Assembly: GCA_947492475.1 (NCBI GenBank)
Contig: CANLNM010000004.1
Coordinates: 186,001 to 250,000 of the forward strand
Direction: 5' to 3'
Length of the DNA stretch: 64,000 bases
DNA from: an uncultured Paracoccaceae bacterium
Lineage (GTDB): Bacteria; Pseudomonadota; Alphaproteobacteria; Rhodobacterales; Rhodobacteraceae
The stretch's first letter is position 1; each line of letters opens with the position of its first letter. A program made the translations under genes and the position numbers. This document shows positions 52,704 through 61,327 of this stretch, in pieces. Under the pieces are notes generated by a model. That model worked only from the letters and a program-made list of their open reading frames with translations, searched no databases and was not told where the DNA came from.

Positions 52704-53605
52704 AGCGTATGGGCGTTGGCCTTTAGGGAATTTAGCAACGTGAGTTTTGACGTCGTTAAATGCGCCTGCGCCGCGGCAACGGCACGATCCGCATTCCGGC
52801 TCATGAGAGCGTCAATATAAGCCAAATGTTCGCGTATGGCGTCTTCGTTGCGAATACGTTCATCGGCCTTGTTCCATTGAAAATGATAGTGGAACACAAG
52901 GGAAATGACCTTTTGGAACTCTTTGACAAACCGGTTTGTAACCACGCCATTGATGGCTTCGTGGAATGTCTCATCGAGCTGAGAAAAGTCGTGGTAATCC
53001 ACGTCGATGCGATCCAACAACGACAGGTGTTGCTGCTTCAACTCGGCCAACTGGATCCAGATCGGATGGTCGTCCGACAGCGTCACCAAATGACGTACCG
53101 AGTTCAGCTCTAGCACCGTTCTGAAATCTGACAATTCCACCGCATATTCCGCAGTGAAGCCCAGCAAAACCCAACCCCCCCGCGGACGGCGGGCGACAAT
53201 TCCGAACCGGCTGAGCGACGAAAAAAATTCCTGCAATGTATGGGCGGCAACGGTGAAATTTTTGGACAATTGCGCGATATTCAAAACGGTTCCGGGCGGC
53301 ACATCCATGCGCAAAACCCAATCCAAAAACCGGCCTTCCAGTTCTTCGATCGTTAATAATGATTCCGGCATCGCCAGTTGGTCATCATCAACCGACCGCC
53401 GGGTCACCACCTTTTCGCGTCCGTTCAACGCGATGATGCCTTGCTCGTTTAACTTGGCTAAAACATGCCGGATCACGGTACGGCTGACGCCAAACTGAGT
53501 TGCCAGCGCGTTTTCGGACGGTAGAAACTGTCCAATTTTCATTTGGTCACAATGCGTTAACATCTGCCCATGCGCGGTGATAAAACGGGTGTTTGTGCGG
53601 GCCAT
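52700..53605 (-). CDS. GntR-family regulator with two winged-helix segments (FadR-like C-terminus)
   Basis: 301 residues, 50-70 longer than usual. The N-terminal helix-turn-helix is PSENALATQFGVSRTVIRHV (about 29-48). A second segment, residues 95-150, again looks like a GntR winged helix: PPGTVLNIAQLSKNFTVAAH with a C-terminal wing RRPRGGW. An all-helical FCD-like sensor domain follows with the metal-binding His pattern (DETFHEAI). The two-domain N-terminus is unusual. It lies between the UxaB/AKR genes and the CUT2 transporter genes and is probably their regulator. Confidence 0.85.
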   Translation of the reverse strand: MARTNTRFITAHGQMLTHCDQMKIGQFLPSENALATQFGVSRTVIRHVLAKLNEQGIIALNGREKVVTRRSVDDDQLAMPESLLTIEELEGRFLDWVLRMDVPPGTVLNIAQLSKNFTVAAHTLQEFFSSLSRFGIVARRPRGGWVLLGFTAEYAVELSDFRTVLELNSVRHLVTLSDDHPIWIQLAELKQQHLSLLDRIDVDYHDFSQLDETFHEAINGVVTNRFVKEFQKVISLVFHYHFQWNKADERIRNEDAIREHLAYIDALMSRNADRAVAAAQAHLTTSKLTLLNSLKANAHTL

Positions 53606-53666
53606 TTACGCTCTTTTCCTCTTAGTCTTTGGGCGGTTTATATCGGTTTTTTTGATCTGTGCAAAA

Positions 53667-53679
53667 ATAATTAAAAACA
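53667..53679. promoter_or_regulatory. Second copy of ATAATTAAAAACA, upstream of CUT2 permease gene
   Basis: The 13 bases are identical to 50574-50586 in the other intergenic region of this system. It lies 77 bases upstream of the permease start and 61 bases upstream of gntR on the other strand, where it could control both. Symmetry is weaker here than at 50565-50587. Confidence 0.5.
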
Positions 53680-53755
53680 TTTGACGCTGACAAGAACGCT
53701 GATTACGGTTTATTATTATTAAAGCCTAAGCGGGCTTTTTAGGAGAATACCAACA

Positions 53756-54769
53756 ATGCCCGACGCCCCAAAACCCCAACGTTTACGGTTCTTGCCAACA
53801 GGTGCAACCCTGCACAAGCTGTCTGCCTTGATGACGTTGTTGTTGCTGATTTTGGCCTTTTCGTTCACCAGCCCAGCCTTTTTGTCCATCAACAACGGGC
53901 TGACCGTGCTGTTGCAGACCACTGTGATCGGGTTGCTCGCGATTGGCATGACAATGGTCATTATTACCGGTGGCATCGATCTGAGCGTCGGCTCCGTTCT
54001 GGCGTTGTCCGGGGTCGTTACCGGATTGGTCATCAAGGCAGGCCTTCCGGTTTTGCCCGCCATGGCGCTTGGGATTTTTACCGGTGCGCTATGTGGGTTT
54101 GTGAACGGGCTGGTGATCACCAAAATGCGGATTACGCCGTTTGTAGCGACCCTGGGAATGATGATGATCGCCCGCGGGATTGCCCTGCAATTGACGGGCG
54201 CCGCACCGATCAGCCGGTTGGGCGACGCCTTTGGGAAACTTGGCAATGGGTCGTTTTTTCGCATCGTTGAAATGCAGGATAACGGTTTTCCCAAGGTCGT
54301 TTTCCCCGGCATCCCCTATCCTGCGGTTCTGCTGTTGGTTGTGGCGATCTTTGGCGCTTATCTGCTGCAAAAACGTCAAATCGGGCGACACATTTTTTCC
54401 GTCGGCTCTAACGAAGAGGCCGCGCGGCTGTCAGGCGTCAACGTGATCCGCACCAAAATCTGGGCCTATACCGCATCCGGTGCCTTGGCGGGGTTGTCGG
54501 GCATGGTTTTGATGTCCCGTCTGGTCACAGTGCAACCCAACGAAGGCGTCATGTACGAACTGGACGCCATCGCCGCATCTGTGATTGGTGGCGCATCCCT
54601 GATGGGCGGTGTTGGGTCGATTTCCGGCAGCATGATCGGCGCGTTCATCATCGGCGTTCTTCGAAACGGCCTGAACATGGCCGGCACATCCGCATTCATT
54701 CAGCAGATCATCATCGGGGTTGTCGTCATCGGCGCCGTTTATATCGATCAGATCCGCAACCGAAACTAA
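53756..54769 (+). CDS. Sugar ABC transporter permease (CUT2, RbsC-like)
   Basis: 337 residues with eight or more membrane helices and a GIDLSVGSVLALSGVVTG stretch after the second helix, as in RbsC. The conserved GSNEEAARLSGVNVIRTKIW loop (about 220) contacts the ATPase. The gene order permease - binding protein - single-domain ATPase is typical of frc-type operons. It imports a monosaccharide together with the next two gene products. Confidence 0.92.
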   Translation: MPDAPKPQRLRFLPTGATLHKLSALMTLLLLILAFSFTSPAFLSINNGLTVLLQTTVIGLLAIGMTMVIITGGIDLSVGSVLALSGVVTGLVIKAGLPVLPAMALGIFTGALCGFVNGLVITKMRITPFVATLGMMMIARGIALQLTGAAPISRLGDAFGKLGNGSFFRIVEMQDNGFPKVVFPGIPYPAVLLLVVAIFGAYLLQKRQIGRHIFSVGSNEEAARLSGVNVIRTKIWAYTASGALAGLSGMVLMSRLVTVQPNEGVMYELDAIAASVIGGASLMGGVGSISGSMIGAFIIGVLRNGLNMAGTSAFIQQIIIGVVVIGAVYIDQIRNRN

Positions 54770-54803
54770 CCAAATCAATAAGATCTTCACCAGGGAGGAA
54801 ACC

Positions 54804-55745
54804 ATGAAGAAACTTATCTCAACCGCAGTCGCGACCAGCGTGATTGCCCTATCCGCATCCTTTGCCACGGCTGGCGAAATTGCAGTGATCGTCAAAACCA
54901 CCAATTCCAGTTTTTGGCAGAACGTCAACAAAGGTGCGACCGCCGCCATCGCAGGCCATGCTGAACACACAATGACGTTCAACGGTCCTGCCTCTGAATC
55001 TGCCATCGCAGACCAAGTGGCGCTGGTTGAAAATGCGATCAACCGGGGTGTGGCGGCGATTGTACTGGCCCCATCCGACCCAGAGGCTCTGGCCCCCGTC
55101 GTTCAACGCGCCTACGAAGCTGGCATTCCCGTTGCCATCATCGATAGCGGTTTGGCCGAGGGCAGCGAGCAGTATTACCAAACGTTCCTGTCCACCGACA
55201 ATTGCGCCGCGGGCGAACAAGCCGCGCAATTGATGATCGAGTCAGCCGGGTCCACAGGCAAAGTGGCAGTGATGTCCTATGTGGCAGGTGTTGGCTCTGA
55301 AATCGGGCGGGTTGGTTGCTTTGTTGATTATCTGGGCGACAATTCGGACATCGAAATCGTTGGGCCGTTCTATTCGCAATCCCAAATGGCGACTGCATTG
55401 AACCAAACCACCGATATTCTGGCTGCCAATGGCGATTTGGTCGGGATCTTTGGTGCGAACGAACCCACAGCGATCGGCATGGGCCGCGCAATCGAACAGG
55501 CGGGCAAAGCCGGTCAGATCACGGCAATCGGCTTTGACGGCAATGCCGACCTGCAGGACATGGTCAAAAGCGGCACATTGCTATCCACCGCCGTTCAGGG
55601 GTCATTCCAGATGGGTGAATTGGGCGTGAACGCGGTCGCCGACATTCTGGCGGGCAACTCAGTGACTGACTTTATCGACACAGGCGTCGTGATGGTCACA
55701 GCCGACAATATCGACACACCCGTTGCTCAAAACGTTCTCTACTAA
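54804..55745 (+). CDS. Sugar ABC transporter substrate-binding protein (CUT2, RbsB-like)
   Basis: 313 residues from the ATG at 54804 (GGGAGGAAACC upstream). Signal peptide MKKLISTAVATSVIALSASFATA, then the mature domain begins GEIAVIVKTTNSSFWQNVNK, typical of ribose/fructose-binding proteins of family 2. The hinge region has GIFGANEPTAIGMGRAI. It binds a monosaccharide or sugar acid in the periplasm. A stem-loop follows its stop, at 55753-55779. Confidence 0.92.
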   Translation: MKKLISTAVATSVIALSASFATAGEIAVIVKTTNSSFWQNVNKGATAAIAGHAEHTMTFNGPASESAIADQVALVENAINRGVAAIVLAPSDPEALAPVVQRAYEAGIPVAIIDSGLAEGSEQYYQTFLSTDNCAAGEQAAQLMIESAGSTGKVAVMSYVAGVGSEIGRVGCFVDYLGDNSDIEIVGPFYSQSQMATALNQTTDILAANGDLVGIFGANEPTAIGMGRAIEQAGKAGQITAIGFDGNADLQDMVKSGTLLSTAVQGSFQMGELGVNAVADILAGNSVTDFIDTGVVMVTADNIDTPVAQNVLY

Positions 55746-55752
55746 ACAGCTT

Positions 55753-55779
55753 TGGTCAGCGTCTCAACGGCGCTGACCA
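55753..55779 (+). promoter_or_regulatory. Intra-operon stem-loop after the CUT2 binding protein gene
   Basis: TGGTCAGCG (55753-55761) and CGCTGACCA (55771-55779) form a perfect 9-bp stem with a 9-base loop, followed by a T-rich run. It lies between the binding protein and ATPase genes and probably attenuates downstream transcription, which would leave the binding protein in excess. Confidence 0.55.
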
Positions 55780-55803
55780 TCACATTTCATTTTAGGATTC
55801 AGC

Positions 55804-56589
55804 ATGTTAGACGACACACGCCCAGTTGCACCTCTGATTGAGATGTCCAACATTTACAAACATTTCGGCGGCGTCCACGCAGTCGAAGGCGTGTCGGTTG
55901 ATCTATACCCCGGAGAAGTGGTCGGCGTTCTGGGTCACAATGGCGCCGGTAAATCCTGCCTGATGCGCATTTTATCCGGGGCGATGCTGCCCAACGAAGG
56001 CGAAATTCGGGTCAATGGCGAACGCGCCGATCTGCACACGCCGCAAGATGCCAAAAAATACGGTATCGAAACGATTTATCAGACATTGGCGCTGGCCAAT
56101 CATCTGGATGCCGCCGCCAATCTGTTTCTGGGGCGCGAGCTAAAAACCCGGTTTGGCAATCTAGACGAAACCCGCATGCATGCCGAAGCCAAAGACGCCT
56201 TGCGCCAGTTGAACCCGAACTTCAAAAACCTCAAAGATCCGGTCGCCAAACTGTCTGGCGGTCAACGTCAGGTCATCGCCATCGCCCGTGCGATCTATTT
56301 TCAGGCCAAAGTGCTGATCATGGATGAACCGACGGCCGCGCTTGGCCCGTCTGAAACCGCGATGGTGGCGGACCTAACCCTGCGCCTAAAAGCCGAAGGG
56401 ATCGGAATTTTCCTAATCAGCCACGACATGCATGACGTGTTTGATTTGTGCGATCGCGTCATGGTGATGAACAAAGGCGCCAATGTCGGTACCTTTAAAA
56501 TCGAAGACGTCAACAAAGACGATATTCTGAGCCTGATCATCAAAGGCACCCTGCCCGATGGCTGGACCCCACGGGGGCAGAACACATGA
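55804..56589 (+). CDS. Sugar ABC transporter ATPase, single-domain (FrcA-like)
   Basis: 261 residues, about half the length of RbsA, so only one nucleotide-binding domain. Walker A reads GHNGAGKSC with Cys where Thr or Ser is usual; signature [15 protein letters not shown]; Walker [14 protein letters not shown]-loop LISHDMHDV. It powers the CUT2 importer as a homodimer. It overlaps the zinc dehydrogenase gene by four bases (ATGA), tying uptake to catabolism. Confidence 0.9.
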   Translation: MLDDTRPVAPLIEMSNIYKHFGGVHAVEGVSVDLYPGEVVGVLGHNGAGKSCLMRILSGAMLPNEGEIRVNGERADLHTPQDAKKYGIETIYQTLALANHLDAAANLFLGRELKTRFGNLDETRMHAEAKDALRQLNPNFKNLKDPVAKLSGGQRQVIAIARAIYFQAKVLIMDEPTAALGPSETAMVADLTLRLKAEGIGIFLISHDMHDVFDLCDRVMVMNKGANVGTFKIEDVNKDDILSLIIKGTLPDGWTPRGQNT

Positions 56590-57602
56590 GCAAAGACATG
56601 ATGCAAGTTGGTGTTGTGGTTGCACCCGGTTCCTTTGAAATTCAGCACCGCACCCGTCCCAGCGACATACCTGATGGCTGGGTCCTGATCGACATTTGCG
56701 CGGTGGGTTTGTGTGGTACGGATTACCATATTCTAGAGGGCAAACATCCCTATCTGGAATATCCCCGCGTCATTGGACATGAACTGAGCGGGCGCATCGC
56801 GGAAACCGGAAACGGATGGGCCAAGGGCGATTTGGTGGTCGTCAATCCCTATCTGTCCTGCGGAACATGCCGGGCTTGTTCCCGTGGCAAACCTAATTGC
56901 TGTTACAATATCGAAGTATTGGGCGTGCATCGCGACGGCGGCATGGGCCACCAATTGGCTGTTCCGTCCGGCAATCTTTATCCTGCCGGCGGCCTGTCCC
57001 CAATTGATGCCGCCATGGTCGAATTTCTCGCGATTGGCGCACATGCGGTCCGGCGATCCAACATCACCAAAGGCGACCGGGTTTTGGTCACTGGTGTCGG
57101 TCCAATTGGGATCGGGACCGCCCTGTTTGCGCGGCTCAAAGGGGCCAATGTCGAATTGCTGGACCTCAGTCAGGCGCGGCTGGATATGGCGGCCGACAAA
57201 TTCGACCTGACCCAAGGGCATAACACAGTTCAGGCCGCAATCGATGCAACTCAAAACCAGGGATTTGATGCTGTTTTTGATGCAACCGGACATAGCGGCG
57301 CCATCGAATCCGGGTTCCCGGCCGTGGCCCATGGCGGTTCATATATTTTGGTCAGTGTGGTCAAAGACACCATTTCCTTTAGCGATCCGGAATTCCACAA
57401 ACGGGAAATGCAATTGATCGGAAGCCGCAACGCGCTAACGTCGGACTTTGACTGGGTGCTCAGCGCGTTTCGTGACGGGCAAATCGATGGCAAAGCGTTG
57501 TGTTCCGGTGTGATAGATATCGCCCAACTTGCGGATACATTTACCTCGCTTGCAGCGGACCGATCCGATCTGATCAAGGTCATTGTCAAAATGCAGGACT
57601 AG
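56586..57602 (+). CDS. Zinc-dependent medium-chain alcohol/polyol dehydrogenase
   Basis: 338 residues. Catalytic zinc site: [15 protein letters not shown] with Cys, and the following GHELSGRI with His and Glu. Structural zinc: [15 protein letters not shown], four cysteines. NAD-binding [17 protein letters not shown] at about 170. It resembles threonine, sorbitol, L-idonate and galactitol dehydrogenases. It probably oxidises a sugar acid or polyol delivered by the CUT2 transporter. It lies four bases upstream of the UxaA-like gene. Confidence 0.87.
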   Translation: MSKDMMQVGVVVAPGSFEIQHRTRPSDIPDGWVLIDICAVGLCGTDYHILEGKHPYLEYPRVIGHELSGRIAETGNGWAKGDLVVVNPYLSCGTCRACSRGKPNCCYNIEVLGVHRDGGMGHQLAVPSGNLYPAGGLSPIDAAMVEFLAIGAHAVRRSNITKGDRVLVTGVGPIGIGTALFARLKGANVELLDLSQARLDMAADKFDLTQGHNTVQAAIDATQNQGFDAVFDATGHSGAIESGFPAVAHGGSYILVSVVKDTISFSDPEFHKREMQLIGSRNALTSDFDWVLSAFRDGQIDGKALCSGVIDIAQLADTFTSLAADRSDLIKVIVKMQD

Positions 57603-57606
57603 CAAA

Positions 57607-59100
57607 ATGTCGGATACCTTGAAGCTGCACGCATCAGATAACGTTGCCATTGCCTTAAACCCTTTGGTAACCGACGTTGGCGGCATCAAAACCCAGATCC
57701 CAAAGTCCCACAAAGTGGCGTTGACCGACATCCCAGCCGGTGAAACCGTGCTGCGATACGGCCAGATGATCGGAAAAGCGTCGTGCTTTATTCCCAAGGG
57801 TGCGCATGTTCATGACCATAATCTGGAAATGGGTGCACATGCGGTAGACTATGATTTCAGCGCCGCAGCAGACCCGTTACCCGAAGCCCCCAAATCCCGC
57901 ATATTTCAGGGCTATCGCAGGGATAATGGCCGATTTGGCACGCGAAACTATCTCGGGATTCTGACGTCTGTGAATTGTTCAGGCTCTGTTGCGCGTTTCA
58001 TCGCAGAGGCCGCGGAAAAGTCGGGACTGCTGGATGATTATCCAAATGTCGACGGAATCGTGCCAATTGTTCATGGCACGGGATGCGGCATGTCCAATCG
58101 CGGCGATGGCTATGACGTTCTGCTGCGCACATTGGCCGGATATGCAAAACACCCAAATTTTGGGGGCGTTTTATTGGTTGGATTGGGCTGCGAAGTTCTG
58201 CAATTGGCGGACCTGATTGGTGGCCAAACACTATCCACCCAAGGCGCTTTGCGGTATATGACAATCCAGCAAAGCGGCGGCACCAAACGCACTATCGACA
58301 AAGGATTGGCAGAGCTCGCTTCGCTGGCTGACTTTGCGAATGCCGCATATCGAACACCTGCGCCCGTTTCAGAATTGGTTCTGGGCATGCAATGTGGCGG
58401 CTCGGATGGCTATTCCGGCTTTACGGCCAATCCCGCATTGGGGGTCGCGTCGGATTTGTTGGTGCAACATGGCGGAACCTCTATTTTGTCCGAAACATCC
58501 GAAATTTTTGGGGCCGAACATTTGCTAACACGGCGCGCTGTTTCACCTGATGTTGGACAAGCATTGATAAACAAGCTGGAGTGGTGGGTCGCATATTGCG
58601 ATAAACACGACGCAAAAATGGACAATAATCCCAGCCCTGGCAACAAACGCGGAGGGTTAACAACCATCCTCGAAAAGTCACTTGGTGCAATTTCCAAAAG
58701 CGGTCAGGCCCCCCTGAATGGCGTGTTTCAATACGCAGAGGAATTGACGGAAAAAGGGCTTGTTTTTATGGACAGCCCCGGCTTTGATCCATGTTCTGTT
58801 ACGGGGCAAATTGCGTCGGGGGCCAATCTCATTGCCTTTACCACTGGGCGCGGTTCAGTGTCGGGGTACATGCCGACACCTTGCGTTAAATTGGCGTCCA
58901 ATTCCGAACTGTTTTCGCGCATGCGCGATGACATGGATATAAATTGTGGTGATGTCGCGCATGGTACTTCGCTGGCGCTTAAGGGGCGTGAAATATTTGA
59001 CATGTTGATCGACGTTGCCAGTGGTGCGCGCACCAAAAGCGAACACCTGGGATATGGCGGGGTAGAATTCGTGCCATGGCAACAAGGTGCGGTTTTGTAG
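57607..59100 (+). CDS. UxaA-family sugar-acid dehydratase (altronate dehydratase type)
   Basis: 497 residues from the ATG at 57607; an in-frame ATG at 57583 lies inside the previous gene. The N-terminal SAF domain covers residues 1 to about 85. The C-terminal catalytic domain has GRFGTRNYLGILTSVNCSGS, IVHGTGCGMSNRGDGYD, the metal-coordinating LGMQCGGSDGYSGFTANPA and a late TGRGSVSGYMPTPCVKLA. These enzymes dehydrate altronate, galactarate or related acids to 2-keto-3-deoxy products with iron. A UxaB-like enzyme in the same system supports a hexuronate-like pathway, though no KDG kinase or aldolase gene follows. Confidence 0.9.
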   Translation: MSDTLKLHASDNVAIALNPLVTDVGGIKTQIPKSHKVALTDIPAGETVLRYGQMIGKASCFIPKGAHVHDHNLEMGAHAVDYDFSAAADPLPEAPKSRIFQGYRRDNGRFGTRNYLGILTSVNCSGSVARFIAEAAEKSGLLDDYPNVDGIVPIVHGTGCGMSNRGDGYDVLLRTLAGYAKHPNFGGVLLVGLGCEVLQLADLIGGQTLSTQGALRYMTIQQSGGTKRTIDKGLAELASLADFANAAYRTPAPVSELVLGMQCGGSDGYSGFTANPALGVASDLLVQHGGTSILSETSEIFGAEHLLTRRAVSPDVGQALINKLEWWVAYCDKHDAKMDNNPSPGNKRGGLTTILEKSLGAISKSGQAPLNGVFQYAEELTEKGLVFMDSPGFDPCSVTGQIASGANLIAFTTGRGSVSGYMPTPCVKLASNSELFSRMRDDMDINCGDVAHGTSLALKGREIFDMLIDVASGARTKSEHLGYGGVEFVPWQQGAVL

Positions 59101-59157
59101 CCAGTCACATTTCTATTTAGTCCAACCCCGATGCTTTTGTTCGCAGAAGCTGGGTAA

Positions 59158-59178
59158 AGCGCGCAGTTTAGACGCGCT
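59158..59178 (+). terminator. Weak stem-loop after the UxaA-like gene
   Basis: AGCGCG (59158-59163) and CGCGCT (59173-59178) are perfect 6-bp arms with a 9-base loop, about 57 bases after the stop. A second small stem, AAAACC/GGTTTT, lies at 59222-59236. Either may end the operon. Confidence 0.35.
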
Positions 59179-59211
59179 GTCAGGACCAAATGGAACTATC
59201 ATTATCGCACC

Positions 59212-59339
59212 CTAAGAGGTTAAAACCGCCGGTTTTCTGACCTTCAACAGGCTCTCCGCTTCAACGCAGATTTCGCGCTTCTTTGCTTGGCTAAGCGGCA
59301 GCTTGTTAAAATGATCAGGTCGCGATCCCAAATCTATTC
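59212..59339 (-). pseudogene. Short open remnant of unknown origin
   Basis: A 42-codon frame without a start runs from an in-frame TGA at 59342-59340 to a TAG at 59214-59212. It encodes a basic helical piece (RPDHFNKLPLSQAKKREICV, then ESLLKVRKPAVL). The sequence resembles the tail of a larger helical protein, possibly a mobile-element protein, but I cannot name it. It lies between the UxaA-like gene and the lyase pseudogene in a region that is clearly decaying. Confidence 0.25.
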
Positions 59340-59352
59340 AACTGGGCGCGGG

Positions 59353-60427
59353 TTAACGATTGGCCATTGAGTTTCTCAGTCGCTCCAATGCAATATTCAC
59401 GGTCGAGCGAGAACAGCCGAGATTAACCCGCATATATCCATGTCCCTCAGCGCCAAATTTTTTACCAGAATCTAGCCACAACCGCGCCTTGGTCAGCATA
59501 AAGTGATGCAGCTCATCTGCGTTCAACTCCAAACTACGACAATCCATCCACGCAAGATAAAGAGAATTTGCAGGCAACACCTGCAAGCCGCCATTCAGAT
59601 CACTGACGCCTTCTGCAAAATATTGGTGATTGGCCCGAAGATGGTTCAATAATCCTTCGAGCCAGATTTCGCCATGACGATAGGCGGCCTCTGTTGCGAT
59701 CATATTGCCTAAGGAATTTTAGGCGAATGCGTCCCCAAGGCTGGCAAAAGGGATGTGCTTGGTGGTCATGTTCAGGATGAGGTCTTGGTGGATTTCGTCT
59801 GCGATCACCCAAATGCCATGTCGCGCACAGATCTCTCCCATTATACGCAGTTCGTCCTCGCGCCAGACATTGCCAGTGGGATTGTGCGGGTTTGACAGGA
59901 TAAAGATTGACGTGTTCGGTTGGATTGCGTCTTCAAATACCTGCGGGTCAAATCGGTATCCGTTTTCCGTGCGAACCCGCGGTGCATCGACGGGGAAACG
60001 GCCAGTCAACAGCACATCGTCGCGAAAATGCGCATAGACTGGTGGCTGGATAAGAATGCTATCGCCAGACGAAGAAAAAGCCTGAATAATCGTTTTGATG
60101 GCCGTAATAATGCCGGATGTCTGAACAACCCATTCTGGTTCGACCCGCCAACCAAAACGCTTCATCTGCCAATCAATAACAGCTTTCACATAGCTTTCCG
60201 GTGCGCAATTTGGCTAACCAAATACGCCGTTTTGCGCGGTCTCAACCAAGGCGTCTATCACAGGCTGCGGGGCACGAAAGTCCATATCAGCAACCCACAT
60301 GGGCAGCGGATCCGCCTGAGCCTGTTCTTTTGAAAGCATCGTATTCACACCGTCCCACTTCAATGAAGTTGGACCCGCGGCGGTCTATTGTTTCGTTAAA
60401 ACAATGAGAGATATCCTGAGTGTTCAT
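59353..60427 (-). pseudogene. Broken PatB/MalY-type cystathionine beta-lyase (PLP aminotransferase fold)
   Basis: Three lesions interrupt one gene. After the start at 60427, an extra T near 60369 shifts the frame just past RRGSN. A TAG at 60216-60214 stands where a Tyr (FGYP) is expected. At 59721-59719 a TAA follows FASLGDAFA, and the following NSLGNMIATEAAYRHGEIW resumes the family about 50 residues later. The missing stretch should contain the SKTFN motif with the PLP-binding lysine, so the protein could not be active even if read through. The intact parts include PPVYAHFRDDVLL and ILSNPHNPTGNVW. Its divergent neighbour is also broken. Confidence 0.85.
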
Positions 60428-60526
60428 CCTGTGCTCCGAAATTGACATGGCGCTGACTGACACACAAAGAGAGTGCTAGATGAACAAAAATGGTCATTCC
60501 TCGCCAACCCTTGAAAACGATGCATA

Positions 60527-61085
60527 ATGATTGATCGACAGCATTTGATGGCTGTTCGCGAAGTCGCGCGCGCTGGCGGAGTGAGTGCCGCTGCAGAGCG
60601 GCTTAACCTTAGCCAATCTGCCGTCAGCCATTCGATTGCCAAGTTAGAAGATCGGCTTCAGGTTAAGATATGGCAAAAGGAGGGGCGTCGCGGTGCCCTG
60701 CGCATCGGGATGGAATGCCATCCTTGTGAAAAATGGCCCATGCAAGTCGCCGGACCATATCTGACAGAATGGCCGGACGTTGATCTCGAACTGCGCACGG
60801 ATTTCACATTTGACTGGGTGGCCGCGCTCGCATCGGCGAGAAGGGATAGAATCTACGGATCTGATGCTTCAGCTTGTTGCTGCCGGACGCGGCGTTTCGG
60901 TTTTGCCTGACTGGCTCATCCGAGAGGACGCGCATGACATGCCCATATCGATGCTGCGGATTGGTAAAGCCGGGCTACACAAGAGCATCAATTTAGGGAC
61001 CAGACGCCAAGATTTTCAGAGTGACTATGTCAGTGCCTTTTTTGAAATGGCGCTTCGGGTTGGCCCAACGCATTCGCTGACTTGA
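60527..61085 (+). pseudogene. Broken LysR-family regulator (MetR-like)
   Basis: The first 56 residues hold an intact LysR helix-turn-helix (SAAAERLNLSQSAVSHSIAK) and end QKEGRR. The next residues GALRIGMECHPCEKW belong about 40 positions further on in MetR-type proteins, so the linker helix is deleted in frame. A second, larger loss after DWVAAL plus a frame change brings in GIESTDLMLQLVAAGRGVSV in another frame. The distal part ends at 61085. Such regulators normally control adjacent methionine-related genes; the divergent C-S lyase is also a pseudogene, so the pair decayed together. Confidence 0.82.
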
Positions 61086-61088
61086 ATG

Positions 61089-61120
61089 AACCGCTCCGAT
61101 TGCGCGTAATCGGAACGGTT
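61089..61120 (+). terminator. Terminator after the LysR pseudogene
   Basis: AACCGCTCCGATT (61089-61101) and AATCGGAACGGTT (61108-61120) form a 13-bp stem with one mismatch and a 6-base loop. It begins three bases after the TGA at 61083-61085. Confidence 0.6.
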
Positions 61121-61275
61121 CCAAAACCGAGCTGTCGCCACCGGACTTCGAAAACACACAGCGTTTGGCCTGCATACCAAGAGCAACCCCGAAGAGTTTT
61201 TGGTGATCCAAATCACGGCCATATTTCACGATACCGTGAGCGTGAAGCGCTTGGGTCTAATTTTCTTGCCAAGCA

Positions 61276-61293
61276 GCCTACCTATCAGTAGGC
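61276..61293. promoter_or_regulatory. Palindromic operator upstream of GST gene, likely TetR site
   Basis: GCCTACCTATCAGTAGGC has perfect 6-bp arms around a 6-base centre, 35 bases before the GST ATG. Its size and symmetry suit a TetR-family dimer, and a TetR gene is the third gene downstream. No second copy was seen before the TetR gene. Confidence 0.6.
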
Positions 61294-61327
61294 AGTTAAT
61301 CATCAGATTTAACATGGAGATGATCGC

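Noticed and set aside
54431-55042. 203-codon minus-strand frame across the CUT2 permease/binding protein junction
   Set aside because: It crosses the boundary of two well-supported genes on the other strand and lacks recognisable features.
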